Assembly: GCF_014217875.1 (NCBI RefSeq)
Contig: NZ_CP059060.1
Location: 310,001 to 374,000, forward strand
Reading direction: 5' to 3'
Source of the DNA: Synechococcus sp. LTW-R
GTDB lineage: Bacteria > Cyanobacteriota > Cyanobacteriia > PCC-6307 > Cyanobiaceae
DNA length: 64,000 nt
This document shows positions 53,857 to 63,095 of the stretch, piece after piece (position 1 is the stretch's first letter; every line of letters begins with the position of its first letter). Position numbers and translations under genes: made by a program. The notes under the pieces were generated by a model, which was not told where the DNA came from, searched no databases, and saw nothing but the letters and a program-made list of their open reading frames with translations.

Positions 53857-55079
53857 GCCTCGGGATTGCTCTCGATGGTGCGTGCCACCGGCGGCAGCAT
53901 CATCCCCAGGGGGTAGACGCCCTGGCGCCGTGCCGCCTCGAGGATGGGTAGAGGGAGGCGGACCCCCAGTTCCTTGAGCACCCGTTCCGCCAGTTCGGGG
54001 CGCTCCAGGGTCCCACTGGGTAGCCCCGCGGGACCGAGCACCAAGAGGCGATTCACCTCGGGCTGGTCGAGCTGGAGGATCGCCTGCCAAAGCGGGGTGT
54101 TGTCGCGGATCATCGGGAGCTGATCGAGCGGCTGCAGGTGGTCGCCGATGCACTCCTCATCCCAGCGCTGAACGGGCAGGGTCTGCAGCGGGGCATCGGT
54201 GATGAAGCCCTTCCAGCGGCCCCGATCACAGACCAGCAACCAATCGGCGAGTCCGTTCTCGTCGTTCAGTCGAATCCGGCTCAGATCCCGCAGGCTGGTG
54301 TCGGCCTCGAGCACCCGGAAGCGCCGTTGCGCCGCATCCTTGACCTGCAGGCGCCTCAGGACGCCCTGCAGCGCCAGCATCTGCGATTGATTGCGGGCCG
54401 CCCCCAGGCCGAACCAGCCCAGCAGCATCAACCAAATCCCAGCGACCCCGGCCCCCCGCAGCAGCAGGAAGGCCCCCAGGCCGATGGCCGTGAAGGCGAG
54501 CACCTTGCCGCTGGCGGTGGCGACCTGGACTCCCTTGCGCTGGCTGCCGGTGAACTGCCAGACCAGGGCCTTGAGGATCAGGCCGCCGTCCAGGGGCAGT
54601 CCAGGCAACAGGTTGAAGAGGGCCAGGATCAGATTTAGGCCCCCCAATTCGCTGACCATGGCCCCCAGCAGGGGGGAGGCATGGCTGGCGCTGTGGCTGC
54701 TGAGCAGCAGTAGGGCGGAGAGCACCAGGCTCACCAGCGGCCCAGCGGCGGCGACCCAGAAGGAGCCCATGGCCGTCGGGCATTCCCGCTCCACACTCGC
54801 CACCCCGCCGAGGAGGAAGAGGGTGATGCTGCGGACCTTGACCCCTTGGCTGAGGGCCACCAGGGAGTGCCCCAGCTCATGGAGCAGCACCGAGAGGAAG
54901 AGCAGCAGCGCGGTGAGGAGGCCAATGGCCCAGAGCCAGGGCTCCTGGGTTTGGGCGGCGAATTGCTGGCTGTACTGCTGTTGGAAGGCCACTGTGGCCA
55001 GGGCCAAGATCAGAAACCAGCTGGGGTGAATGCGCAGGGGGATGCCCCGGATCCGCATCAGTTGCCAGCCTTCCCCCAC
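53853..55079 (-). CDS. Site-2-type membrane metalloprotease (M50) with CBS-like C terminus
   Basis: A 408-residue protein. Zinc ligands are in the HELGH motif on a membrane helix (LLHELGHSLVAL, near residue 67) and the third in NLLPGLPLDGG. Five to six helices form the protease core; the C-terminal ~170 residues carry two CBS-like halves (RVLEADTSLRDLSRIRL, MIRDNTPLWQAILQL). Members cut regulatory membrane proteins such as anti-sigma factors. The target is unknown. Divergent from trpF with 55 bases between starts. Confidence 0.92.
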   Translation of the reverse strand: MGEGWQLMRIRGIPLRIHPSWFLILALATVAFQQQYSQQFAAQTQEPWLWAIGLLTALLLFLSVLLHELGHSLVALSQGVKVRSITLFLLGGVASVERECPTAMGSFWVAAAGPLVSLVLSALLLLSSHSASHASPLLGAMVSELGGLNLILALFNLLPGLPLDGGLILKALVWQFTGSQRKGVQVATASGKVLAFTAIGLGAFLLLRGAGVAGIWLMLLGWFGLGAARNQSQMLALQGVLRRLQVKDAAQRRFRVLEADTSLRDLSRIRLNDENGLADWLLVCDRGRWKGFITDAPLQTLPVQRWDEECIGDHLQPLDQLPMIRDNTPLWQAILQLDQPEVNRLLVLGPAGLPSGTLERPELAERVLKELGVRLPLPILEAARRQGVYPLGMMLPPVARTIESNPEA

Positions 55080-55134
55080 GCGTCCTCGTCCGTTGAACTG
55101 ATCCTAGAAAGGACCTGCTTCCAGGGGCCACGGC

Positions 55135-55839
55135 ATGACGGTGCGTCCAGATTCTCCGCTTGGGTACAAGCCTTGGTTGAAGGTCTGTGGCTTGCGCACG
55201 CCTGAGCAGGCCAGCGCCGTGGCCGCCCTGGGAGTGGATGCCATCGGCGTCATCGCTGTGGAGGCCTCACCCCGTTGGTTGGCGCCCGAGACCAGACCGG
55301 CGTTGTTTGCCGCGGTCCATCAGGCCTCCAGCCGTTGTCTTGGCGTCCTGGTGGTGTCCGACCCCAGTGATGCGGAGCTGCCCGTTCTTGGCCCCGCAGG
55401 AGGGCATCAGGTGTTGCAGCTCCATGGTCAGGAGACCCCTGAGCGTTGCCTGCAGTTGCGGAACGCCCTAGGTCCCGATCTCCTCCTCTGGAAAGCACTC
55501 CGCATTCGGCAGCCCGAAGATCTGCAGCGGGCCGTGGACTACGGCTCGGTGGTTGATGGCTTGCTGCTGGATGCCTGGGTGCCCGATCAGCTCGGGGGGA
55601 CCGGCCATCGCATCCCCATCGAATGGCTCAACGGATTTGAGCCCCCGCTCCCCTGGTGGCTGGCGGGTGGTTTGACCCCCGAGCGCGTCGCCCCAGCCCT
55701 GGAGGCGCTGCAGGCTCAGCCGCCCTCTGGGCTGGATGTCTCTAGTGGGGTGGAGCGAGCCCCCGGGGATAAGGACCTCGCCAAAGTGCAGCAGCTGGTG
55801 GCCGCGTTGGCTCCCTTTCGCCAGGATTTGAGCAGTTAG
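55135..55839 (+). CDS. trpF: Phosphoribosylanthranilate isomerase
   Basis: A 234-residue TIM-barrel enzyme of tryptophan synthesis that performs the Amadori rearrangement of PRA to CdRP. The catalytic Cys is in KVCGLRTPEQA at the N terminus and the catalytic Asp in LLDAWVPDQLGGTG. Phosphate-binding loops WLAGGLTPERV and GLDVSSGVE are intact. Not linked to other trp genes here, as is usual in cyanobacteria. Confidence 0.95.
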   Translation: MTVRPDSPLGYKPWLKVCGLRTPEQASAVAALGVDAIGVIAVEASPRWLAPETRPALFAAVHQASSRCLGVLVVSDPSDAELPVLGPAGGHQVLQLHGQETPERCLQLRNALGPDLLLWKALRIRQPEDLQRAVDYGSVVDGLLLDAWVPDQLGGTGHRIPIEWLNGFEPPLPWWLAGGLTPERVAPALEALQAQPPSGLDVSSGVERAPGDKDLAKVQQLVAALAPFRQDLSS

Positions 55840-55848
55840 CTCCAGGCC

Positions 55849-56349
55849 ATGGCCGCCCAGCGCTCTGCCCGCTTGCTCGTCGCCCTTGCCCTGGCCTCTG
55901 GCTTGGCTGTGCAGGCCCAGGACCTGGTGGGCTGCCGGTTGGTGGGGGCCAGCCTTCAGTGCATTCCGGGGGTGACGGAAAGCGCCCAGCAGCAAATCAG
56001 TACCTTTCGCAATCAGATCTCCGCGGACCTGGAACTCGAAGGCGCGATCCAACAGCAGATCAACGGACTCCAGTCCTTGGTGATCGCAGGAGAGGCGATT
56101 GAGGGCGGGTTGCTTCAGGCCACCATCTATGCGGATGCCGACGCTGCCCTGGCGACCCCCCAGTACCACTGGTACCGAAGAAGCCCAGACGCAACGACGT
56201 GGCTGCTGATTGAGTCAGCCCAGGGCACGATCTACGTGCCCGCTCCCGTCGATGTCGGTCAAAACCTGATCGTTGTGGCCGTGGTCATACAGGACGGTCA
56301 GGTGAAGCGAATCGCTTCGGCCCCGGTTGGTCCCGTGCTGGCCCCTTAG
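55849..56349 (+). CDS. Secreted protein of unknown function
   Basis: A 166-residue protein with a signal peptide (RSARLLVALALASGLAVQAQ, cleavage near residue 23). The mature part has two Cys (GCRLVGASLQC), a Gln-rich helical region (QQQISTFRNQI, IQQQINGLQSL) and a C-terminal beta-sandwich-like half (YHWYRRSPDATTWLLIESAQ, YVPAPVDVGQNLIVVAVV) reminiscent of Ig-like domains. No family assigned. It starts nine bases after trpF and may be cotranscribed. The 3' end overlaps folE by four bases, tail to tail. Confidence 0.75.
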   Translation: MAAQRSARLLVALALASGLAVQAQDLVGCRLVGASLQCIPGVTESAQQQISTFRNQISADLELEGAIQQQINGLQSLVIAGEAIEGGLLQATIYADADAALATPQYHWYRRSPDATTWLLIESAQGTIYVPAPVDVGQNLIVVAVVIQDGQVKRIASAPVGPVLAP

Positions 56350-57065
56350 CCCAGCATCGACTCCTGCTGTTTGACCAGTTCAAAGAACTCCGCTTTGAGG
56401 CTGGCGTCGTGGCGGAAGTCGCCGCGGACGACGGAGTTCACCATGCTGGTCTGGGGCTCCTTCACACCGCGCCACTTCATGCAGTAGTGCTGCGCCTTCA
56501 CGAGGATGGCCAGGCCCTGGGGTTCGCAGAGACGCTCGATCTCGTCGGCCAGGATCATCACCGCTTCCTCCTGGATGTGGGGACGGGAGAAGACCCAGTC
56601 GGCCACGCGGGAGAACTTGGAGAGGCCAATCACGCGCTCGCCGGGTTTGATGCCGATCCAGCAATTGCCCAGGATCGGGACCAGGTGATGGGAGCAGGCT
56701 GAGCGCACCGTGATGGGCCCCACGGTGTAGATCTCATCGAGCTTTTTGACGTTGGGGAAGCTTGCAATCTTGGGTTGAGGGTGATAACGACCCTTGAACA
56801 CCTCATGGAGGTACATGCGGGCCACACGCTCCGCCGTTTCCTCGGTGTTGTGGTCGTTATCGATATCGATCACCAAGCTGCGCAGCAGCTCGCGCACCTT
56901 GCCGGCGACCTCGATTTCCAGTTGATCGAGTTCACCGTCCTTGAGGTGCTCGGCGATGTTGTCGTTCGCCAGGAAGGGGACGCCAGCAGACTCGAGGCGT
57001 TCGCGGATGCGCCGGCTCACGGGGGCCAGCTGACCGGGAATACTCGAGGGCAGGGTTGAAGTCAT
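56346..57065 (-). CDS. folE: GTP cyclohydrolase I
   Basis: A 239-residue enzyme that converts GTP to dihydroneopterin triphosphate for folate and pterin synthesis. Zinc and active-site residues are in RSACSHHLVPILG and AQHYCMKWRGVKEP. The N-terminal ~30 residues are variable. ATG at 57063-57065 follows the SDR stop by 20 bases; an upstream start would overlap it. Last gene of the ado-aar-accA-SDR-folE run. Confidence 0.96.
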   Translation of the reverse strand: MTSTLPSSIPGQLAPVSRRIRERLESAGVPFLANDNIAEHLKDGELDQLEIEVAGKVRELLRSLVIDIDNDHNTEETAERVARMYLHEVFKGRYHPQPKIASFPNVKKLDEIYTVGPITVRSACSHHLVPILGNCWIGIKPGERVIGLSKFSRVADWVFSRPHIQEEAVMILADEIERLCEPQGLAILVKAQHYCMKWRGVKEPQTSMVNSVVRGDFRHDASLKAEFFELVKQQESMLG

Positions 57066-57085
57066 GAACGAATCCCGGGCTGCGT

Positions 57086-57817
57086 TCAAAGAACGCCCGC
57101 GGCGGGCATAAGGGTGATGTCCTCCATAACGTTGGAGGAAGGTTGCTGGGCCAAAGACAACAGCGTCTCGGCCACGCGCTCTGAAGTGAGCATGGCATGC
57201 CGGTCGAAGGAACTGTGGACCGTTTCGGTGTCCCAGAGGGGCGTATTAACCGCACCCAATGTGAGGGTCGATACACGGATTCCGTGCTGGCGTTCCTCCT
57301 CAGCGAGGCAGCGGCTGAAGGAGGCGAGGGCTGCTTTGGTCGTGCAGTAGGCCCCCCACTCGGGGAAGGCATTGCGGGCCGCGTGGCTGCTGACATTGAT
57401 GATCAGGCCGCGGGTCTGGCGTAGGGCCGGCAGGACCGCTTGGCAGGTTTGGAGCACGCTGGTGAGGTTGAGCTGCAGCAACCACTGCCACTGCTCCAGC
57501 GGCATCTCAGCGAGGGCGCCGGTGTAGGCCGCTCCGGCGTTGTTGATCAGGACCGTGGGAACGAGTCCGCGGCCGAGGAGGTCCTCCAGAGCAGGGCCGA
57601 TGGCCTGGGGATCAGCGAGATCGACGGCGATCGTCTCAACGCGGCAGGTCGAGCTGCCCAGCTCAGCGGCCAGCTGCTCAAGGTCCGGCTTGGATCGTGC
57701 CAAGAGCAAGAGCTGATAGCCCGCCTGGGCGAAGGCCCGGGCCGCGGCAGCGCCAATGCCCCTGGAGGCCCCAGTGATCAGAGCGACGGGGGGTTGGGCG
57801 GATGCGGAGGAGCTCAA
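57086..57817 (-). CDS. Short-chain dehydrogenase/reductase
   Basis: A 243-residue classical SDR. The cofactor motif ALITGASRGIGAAAARAF starts near residue 12, NNAG is in VLINNAGAAYTG, and the catalytic Ser and Tyr-Lys are in INVSSHAA and AYCTTKAALASF. The substrate is unknown. The same SDR lies between accA and folE in the alkane-gene neighbourhood of many cyanobacteria. TTG at 57817 gives the shortest complete fold and is used. Confidence 0.9.
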   Translation of the reverse strand: MSSSASAQPPVALITGASRGIGAAAARAFAQAGYQLLLLARSKPDLEQLAAELGSSTCRVETIAVDLADPQAIGPALEDLLGRGLVPTVLINNAGAAYTGALAEMPLEQWQWLLQLNLTSVLQTCQAVLPALRQTRGLIINVSSHAARNAFPEWGAYCTTKAALASFSRCLAEEERQHGIRVSTLTLGAVNTPLWDTETVHSSFDRHAMLTSERVAETLLSLAQQPSSNVMEDITLMPAAGVL

Positions 57818-57862
57818 CGGCGCGGGCGGGCCGCAGGGGCCCCAAGGAAACCGAGGAAAACC

Positions 57863-58852
57863 TTAAGAGCTCAGGCTCGCGTCCTGGGCGCCGGACTCCA
57901 GGAAGCGCCCCATGCGGCGGAACTTCGCGTAGCGCTGGTCCACGAGCTGCTCTTCGCTGAGGGCCTGCAGCGGAGAGAGCTGCTGCAGGAGAGCCGCCTT
58001 CAGGTTCTCGGCCGCCTGGAGCGGGGCCCAGTGGTTGCCGCCGGAGGGCTCCGGAATGATCTCGTCGATGATTCCGAGCTTGAGCAGATCCGGTGCGGTG
58101 ATTTTCAGTGCTTCGGCGGCCACGGGTGCCTTGCCGGCATCGCGCCAGAGGATCGAGGCGCAGGCCTCGGGGCTGGCCACGGTGTAGACGCTGTGCTGGA
58201 ACATCAGCAGCCGGTCAGCAACGCCGATGCCCAGGGCTCCGCCGGAGCCGCCTTCACCGATGACCGTGGCCAGGATCGGAACCCGGAGTTTGAACATCTC
58301 CCGCAGATTCACGGCGATCGCTTCGCCCTGACCCTGTTCTTCAGCCAGCAAACCGGCGTAGGCACCAGGGGTGTCGATGAAGCTGAGGATCGGCAGCCGG
58401 AAGCGATCCGCGTGCTCCATCAGTCGCATCGCCTTGCGATAGCCCCCTGGGGAGGCCATGCCGAAATTGCGGGCGACGTTTTCCTTGGTGTCCCGACCTT
58501 TCTGGTGGCCGAGCAGGACGACACCCTGGTCTCCGATGCGGCCCACGCCACCGACGAGGGCCTGGTCGTCGCTGCCACGGCGGTCCCCATGCAGTTCGAT
58601 GAACTCATCGGTAAGCACCTGGATGTAATCGAGGGTGCTCGGTCGATGGGGGTGCCGCGCGACCTGAATCTTCTGTGCGGGGCTCAGGTTGCTGAAGATC
58701 TCCTCGCGACGGCGTGCCGCGAGGGTCTCGAGTTGGAGCAGCTGCTGGCTGACGTCGACTTCAGAGTCCTTGGCCAGCTGCCGGATTTGGTCGATCTGCT
58801 CCTCCAGCTCCACCAGGGGCTTCTCGAAGTCGAGCAGGGGACGACGGGCCAT
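57863..58852 (-). CDS. accA: Acetyl-CoA carboxylase carboxyltransferase subunit alpha
   Basis: A 329-residue subunit that, with AccD, transfers CO2 from biotin to acetyl-CoA to make malonyl-CoA for fatty acids. Helical N terminus ([19 protein letters not shown]) and crotonase-fold core ([40 protein letters not shown]) are typical. It directly follows aar, with 38 bases between, tying fatty-acid supply to alkane formation. Confidence 0.96.
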   Translation of the reverse strand: MARRPLLDFEKPLVELEEQIDQIRQLAKDSEVDVSQQLLQLETLAARRREEIFSNLSPAQKIQVARHPHRPSTLDYIQVLTDEFIELHGDRRGSDDQALVGGVGRIGDQGVVLLGHQKGRDTKENVARNFGMASPGGYRKAMRLMEHADRFRLPILSFIDTPGAYAGLLAEEQGQGEAIAVNLREMFKLRVPILATVIGEGGSGGALGIGVADRLLMFQHSVYTVASPEACASILWRDAGKAPVAAEALKITAPDLLKLGIIDEIIPEPSGGNHWAPLQAAENLKAALLQQLSPLQALSEEQLVDQRYAKFRRMGRFLESGAQDASLSS

Positions 58853-58890
58853 GGCAGCGGGTGTAAGGGACAGGCGTTGAACCGGAGGGC

Positions 58891-59955
58891 CTAGGCAGCG
58901 GCCAGTTCCAGGTCGGGGTTGCCGGAGCTGGTGGGGGATTGGTTCAGGCCAATGGCGCGGAAACCATGCCGCAGGGAGGCCTCACCAATGAGCTCCATGT
59001 TCGCGATGGAGATGCGATTGCGTCCCCAGCTGAAGTTGGTGTGAATGCCCTCGAATTCCAGCAGCATTGCCTCGGCAAAGCAAGCGAACAACTGGCGTTT
59101 GGGGTTCTCCATCTCCACGACTTCCATCATCTGCCAGCTGATGTCCTGCCAGAACTCGACGATGCCGCCCTTGAGGACATGGACCCCTGCGCCGGCCACC
59201 TTGGCGTCGAGGTTCTTGGGGTAGCCGCCGTCAATCATCAAGCAGGGTTTCCGCAGGCTGCCCTGGTCGATAGTCAAGGTCTGGGGAAGGCTCGCGACCC
59301 AAACCACCACATCGGCTTCGGGCAGGGCCTCCTCAAGGGTCAGGATCCGCCCGCCCCCGAGGGACTCCTGCAGGTCCGTGAGGCGCTGCTGCTGGCGGGC
59401 CACCAGCAGCAGTTCGCCGACGCCGGTTTTCTGTGAGAGCCAGCGGCAGACGGCACTGCCGATGTCCCCGGTGGCGCCCACCACGGCCACCTTGGCCTGA
59501 CTCAGATCAATGCCCAGCAGCGGTGCATTGGTTTCGACCTGTTGGCAGATCACCCAAGCGGTGTGGGTGTTTCCGGTGGTGAACCGCTCCCACTCCAGGG
59601 TGGTGTTGCGGATTTGCTGGAACTTCGAGAGGTCGTAATTCTCGAAAATGATCGAGGTGAATCCGCCCAGGGCTGTGACGTTGATGCCGTTCTTCTGCGC
59701 CAGCTCCATGGCGTTCTGAACCTTCCGAGTCGCAGTCTTGAAGCGACTGAGCATCTCCGGCACGAAGCAGGAGTCGATGTAGGTCCCCTGGATGGTGGCA
59801 CCGGTCTTGCTGGTGACCTCAAAGGTCTCCAGTAGCTGGGGAGGGGCTGAACACCAGGAGAGAAGGTCCGCCTCGGCCATCTCCTCAAGCCCCAAGTCGC
59901 GGGCCTTTTCCTGGGCCTGCGCAAAGCTGCTGGAGTGACCGATCAGACCAAACAT
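58891..59955 (-). CDS. aar: Long-chain acyl-ACP reductase
   Basis: A 354-residue cyanobacterial enzyme that reduces acyl-ACP to fatty aldehyde with NADPH, the first step of alkane biosynthesis. The nucleotide motif [10 protein letters not shown] is at about 158-167. Cys292 in LFACFAEAM lines up with the acyl-accepting Cys of the S. elongatus enzyme. N terminus [11 protein letters not shown] is canonical; the ORF extension upstream is rejected. Preceded by ado and followed by accA on the same strand. Confidence 0.95.
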   Translation of the reverse strand: MFGLIGHSSSFAQAQEKARDLGLEEMAEADLLSWCSAPPQLLETFEVTSKTGATIQGTYIDSCFVPEMLSRFKTATRKVQNAMELAQKNGINVTALGGFTSIIFENYDLSKFQQIRNTTLEWERFTTGNTHTAWVICQQVETNAPLLGIDLSQAKVAVVGATGDIGSAVCRWLSQKTGVGELLLVARQQQRLTDLQESLGGGRILTLEEALPEADVVVWVASLPQTLTIDQGSLRKPCLMIDGGYPKNLDAKVAGAGVHVLKGGIVEFWQDISWQMMEVVEMENPKRQLFACFAEAMLLEFEGIHTNFSWGRNRISIANMELIGEASLRHGFRAIGLNQSPTSSGNPDLELAAA

Positions 59956-60033
59956 TCCTAGGGGCTCTCCTGGGTGGACACCGGCCAAGACACCTGATTA
60001 AAGGGCAGCGCCGGCTCGTTCAGGCTGGTGGCT

Positions 60034-60747
60034 TCAGCCGACCAGGGCGGCAGCCGCCATGCGGGCGATTTCGCGGGTGCTGAAACCGATCTCGGTCAGG
60101 GCTTCCTGGTAGGCGATCAGGAAGTCTTCGATCAGGTCCTCCTTATCCATGTGCAGCACCGCTGCATCACCGGCCACCTGGTCCAGCATCCGGCGGATCA
60201 GGGGCAGGTTTTCACGGTTGGCTTCCTCAAGCTCCTCGCGGCAGTTCTCCAGGTTGGCCTTGAGCCAGACCTCGCCGTAGTTGAGGTGGGTGTACTCGTC
60301 CTTCACAACCCCTTCGGTGATCTTGCGGGCGAAGGGATCGGCAACAGGGATATAGATGTGATAAGCGGAGATCGCGAAGGCTTCGATCAGCAGGGCCTGG
60401 ATCAGCAGGCAGGTCGGCACTTTGCCCTCGGCGAGGGCCTTCTGGAAGTTGCCGTGCAGGGGGGCAAAGAATTCCTTGGCAAACGCCATGTCGGCGGTCA
60501 CACCCAGGTTGTTGGCACAGGCGGTGAAGCCCTTCATGTGCTTCATCTCCATCCGAGCCAACTTGGTCAGCTCATCGGCCTGGTCGGGAATGAGGGTGCC
60601 GATCGAGATGTAGTTGTCGTGGGCTTCCTGCTCGCCCTCGATCACGATCGCGTTGATCCGGCTGTAGGCGTCTTTGTAGTTCGCGCAGGTGAAATCGGGA
60701 AGCGAAGCGCCCGCCGTAGGCAGATCAGTGGCTTCAAGGGTCGCCAT
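60034..60747 (-). CDS. ado: Aldehyde deformylating oxygenase
   Basis: A 237-residue ferritin-like diiron enzyme that turns fatty aldehydes into alkanes and formate. Iron ligands are visible in [36 protein letters not shown] and [14 protein letters not shown] at 60745-60747 is the start that gives the family's normal length; a 47-residue upstream extension in the same frame is rejected. Seventy-eight bases separate it from aar. Confidence 0.96.
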   Translation of the reverse strand: MATLEATDLPTAGASLPDFTCANYKDAYSRINAIVIEGEQEAHDNYISIGTLIPDQADELTKLARMEMKHMKGFTACANNLGVTADMAFAKEFFAPLHGNFQKALAEGKVPTCLLIQALLIEAFAISAYHIYIPVADPFARKITEGVVKDEYTHLNYGEVWLKANLENCREELEEANRENLPLIRRMLDQVAGDAAVLHMDKEDLIEDFLIAYQEALTEIGFSTREIARMAAAALVG

Positions 60748-60854
60748 GGCTACCGAGAACACGTTGCAATGGGGTTGACTGTAACCATCTCCACAAGCCC
60801 AAGACGGGGTTTGGCTGCTTTTGCGCACCTCCCGTTGTCTGCAGGTGGTGGACC

Positions 60855-61679
60855 TCAGGGTTTGGATCCGGCTTTCCGGGGGGGCCAATCACTGTTGAGT
60901 AGCGCCATGAAGAGGCTGCTCCAGCCCTGCACCAGCCGTTCCTGAAGCGCTTCCCCCAAGGCTCCGCTGGCTTGGCGGGCATCGCCGATGACGCCGCTGG
61001 TGCTGAGGTCCTGGGTGAGCCAGGCATTGGGGACGGCTCCCTCCAGGCTCCAGCCCTGGGGAGGGTGGCTGGCCTGGAGTCCATCGACGGGCCGCTCCGG
61101 GCCGACCAGTTCAGGCTGCAGCTGGAGCATCAGGCTGGTCTCGGCCTGCCCCGCGTGGAGCCCCTGATGGCGTTCGGGCTCGGGAATCAGGCTGCTGAGC
61201 CCATCGGGGCCACTCCAGAGGAAACAGGGCAACACTCCGAGTGAGGGGTGGGCGGCCCTGAGTTGGCGCGCGGCCACCTGGAGTAAGGCGATCTGTCCGC
61301 CGTGGCCGTTGAAGAGCACCAAGCGCTGGAAGCCGGCCGCCGCCAGCTGGCCTCCGATCGCTTCGATGCTGCCCAGGAGGAGTTCCGGGGGCAGGCTCAG
61401 GCTGCCGGGAAAGCCGAGGTGCTCCGGCGAGAAGCCCAGGCTTTGAATGGGTAGACGCCAGATTGGGGCCTCTGGCGGCAGTCCCGTGAGCACCTGATCG
61501 AGGATCTTCTCGGCGAAGAGTGCATCGGTCCCGAGGGGCAAGTGCGGCCCGTGTTGCTCCACGGCACCAAAGGGCCAGACCACGGTGCTGCCCGGGGTTT
61601 GGGCGGCGGCTTGAACCGCGGGCCAGTTCAGGTGGTCGAGGCGACGAGACCCCTGCCGGGAGTGTGCGTCTTCGCCCAT
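60855..61679 (-). CDS. Creatininase-family amidohydrolase
   Basis: A 274-residue protein of the creatininase/MftE fold. Metal ligands are visible in [18 protein letters not shown] (Glu, His, Asp), [10 protein letters not shown] (His) and GQAETSLML (Glu). Family enzymes cut cyclic amides or peptides; roles range from creatinine and riboflavin pathway steps to peptide-derived cofactor maturation. The substrate here is unknown. ATG at 61677-61679. It lies upstream of ado on the same strand and is divergent from the S1-domain gene. Confidence 0.85.
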   Translation of the reverse strand: MGEDAHSRQGSRRLDHLNWPAVQAAAQTPGSTVVWPFGAVEQHGPHLPLGTDALFAEKILDQVLTGLPPEAPIWRLPIQSLGFSPEHLGFPGSLSLPPELLLGSIEAIGGQLAAAGFQRLVLFNGHGGQIALLQVAARQLRAAHPSLGVLPCFLWSGPDGLSSLIPEPERHQGLHAGQAETSLMLQLQPELVGPERPVDGLQASHPPQGWSLEGAVPNAWLTQDLSTSGVIGDARQASGALGEALQERLVQGWSSLFMALLNSDWPPRKAGSKP

Positions 61680-61742
61680 TGAGCCGTCTTCAACCAAGAA
61701 GGGTCGTCCCTACAGTGTGGCGCTGTGCGTCTTTGCTTGGTC

Positions 61743-63095
61743 ATGGCCGGTTCCGGCACTCCCCAGCCCTCCCAGCCCTCTGCCAAGCAGCAACCCACCT
61801 CGGCCCGTCCGGTGCCCCCGTCGCCGCAGCGTCCCGCCGCCGCGCCGCCGCCGGTTCGCAAGCCCCCCCAGGTTCTGCAGATCAATAAGAAAGAAGAGCA
61901 GCTGCGTCTCGAGCGCGAAGCCGCTGAAGCTCGTGCCGCCGCCGAAGCCGCTGCCCAGCGCGCAGCGGAACTCGAGGACGCCGCCCGGGCGGCCCGTGGT
62001 GAGGCCCCCGTTGCCCCCCAACGGCCCGCCGCGGCTCCCGCCAACAAGGCCGGTGACGATGAGCTGTTCGACATGAGCGGCTTTGAGGGCCTGAGCATGG
62101 CCGATCTGCTCGGCCCCGATGACCGGAACAAGGGCCGTCGCTCTGGCGGATCCCGCATGACGGCCCCCCAGGCGAAGCCTGCCGCTGTCCCCTCCCGCTC
62201 GGTCGACGATTTCGACTTCGATGAGGAGGCCTTCCTGGCGGCCCTCGATGAGCAGGACTTCGTGGGCACCACCGGTGAAGTGGTCACCGGCACCGTCATC
62301 GGCATGGAGAGCGACGGCGTCTATGTCGACATCGGTGGCAAGGCCCCTGGCTTCATGCCCAAGAAGGAATGTGCGCTTGGGGTGATCACGAACCTCAAGG
62401 AGCGTTTCCCCAAGGGCCTGACCGTCGAGGTGCTCGTCACCCGCGAGCAGAACGCCGAGGGCATGGTCACCATCAGTGCCCGTGCCCTCGCCCTGCGTCA
62501 AAGTTGGGAGAAGGTCCGCGCCTTGGAGAAAGAGGGCAAGGTCCTGCAGGTCAAAGTCAACGGCTTTAACCGCGGCGGCATCACCTGCGACGTCGAAGGT
62601 TTGCGCGGCTTCGTGCCCCGCTCCCAGCTTCAGGAGGGCGAAAACCACGAGGCACTCGTCGGTAAAACCCTGGGCGTGGCCTTCCTGGAGGTCAATCCCG
62701 AGACCCGCAAGCTGGTGCTCTCTGAGAAGAAGGCGGCCACCGCAGCCCTGTTCCAGAACCTGGAGGTGGGTCAGTTGGTCGAGGGTCAGGTGGTGGCGAT
62801 CAAGCCCTACGGCCTCTTTGTTGATCTGGGCGGCATCAGCGGCCTGTTGCACCACTCGGTGATCACCGGTGGTCAGATGCGTGATCTGCGTGAGGTCTTT
62901 GGTCAGGGCGATCGCGTCAAGGCGTTGATCACCGAGTTGGACCCCGGTCGCGGCCGCATCGCCCTGAATACGGCCCTGCTCGAAGGTCAGCCCGGCGAGT
63001 TGTTGATCGAGCGCGACAAAGTCATGGCCGAAGCCGCCGATCGCGCCAACAGGGCTCGTAACGTGCTGCGTCAGCAGGAACAAGCCGCCGGATGA
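61743..63095 (+). CDS. S1-domain RNA-binding protein (ribosomal protein S1 homologue B)
   Basis: A 450-residue protein with a ~165-residue disordered N terminus rich in Pro, Ala, Gln and then a charged helix (NKKEEQLRLEREAAEARAAAEA), followed by three S1 domains: GTVIGMESDGVYVDIGGKAPGF, VNGFNRGGITCDVEGLRGF, and GQVVAIKPYGLFVDLGGISGLLH (each cited in part). Cyanobacteria have a main S1 and a shorter homologue (Rps1B/Nbp1); this looks like the latter. The ATG at 61743 is preferred over GTG at 61725. The stop overlaps the Tab2 start (ATGA), indicating coupled translation. Confidence 0.88.
   Translation: MAGSGTPQPSQPSAKQQPTSARPVPPSPQRPAAAPPPVRKPPQVLQINKKEEQLRLEREAAEARAAAEAAAQRAAELEDAARAARGEAPVAPQRPAAAPANKAGDDELFDMSGFEGLSMADLLGPDDRNKGRRSGGSRMTAPQAKPAAVPSRSVDDFDFDEEAFLAALDEQDFVGTTGEVVTGTVIGMESDGVYVDIGGKAPGFMPKKECALGVITNLKERFPKGLTVEVLVTREQNAEGMVTISARALALRQSWEKVRALEKEGKVLQVKVNGFNRGGITCDVEGLRGFVPRSQLQEGENHEALVGKTLGVAFLEVNPETRKLVLSEKKAATAALFQNLEVGQLVEGQVVAIKPYGLFVDLGGISGLLHHSVITGGQMRDLREVFGQGDRVKALITELDPGRGRIALNTALLEGQPGELLIERDKVMAEAADRANRARNVLRQQEQAAG

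Noticed and set aside
61710-63083. 457-codon open frame opposite the S1-domain gene
   Set aside because: Antisense artefact; the plus strand carries three S1 domains.
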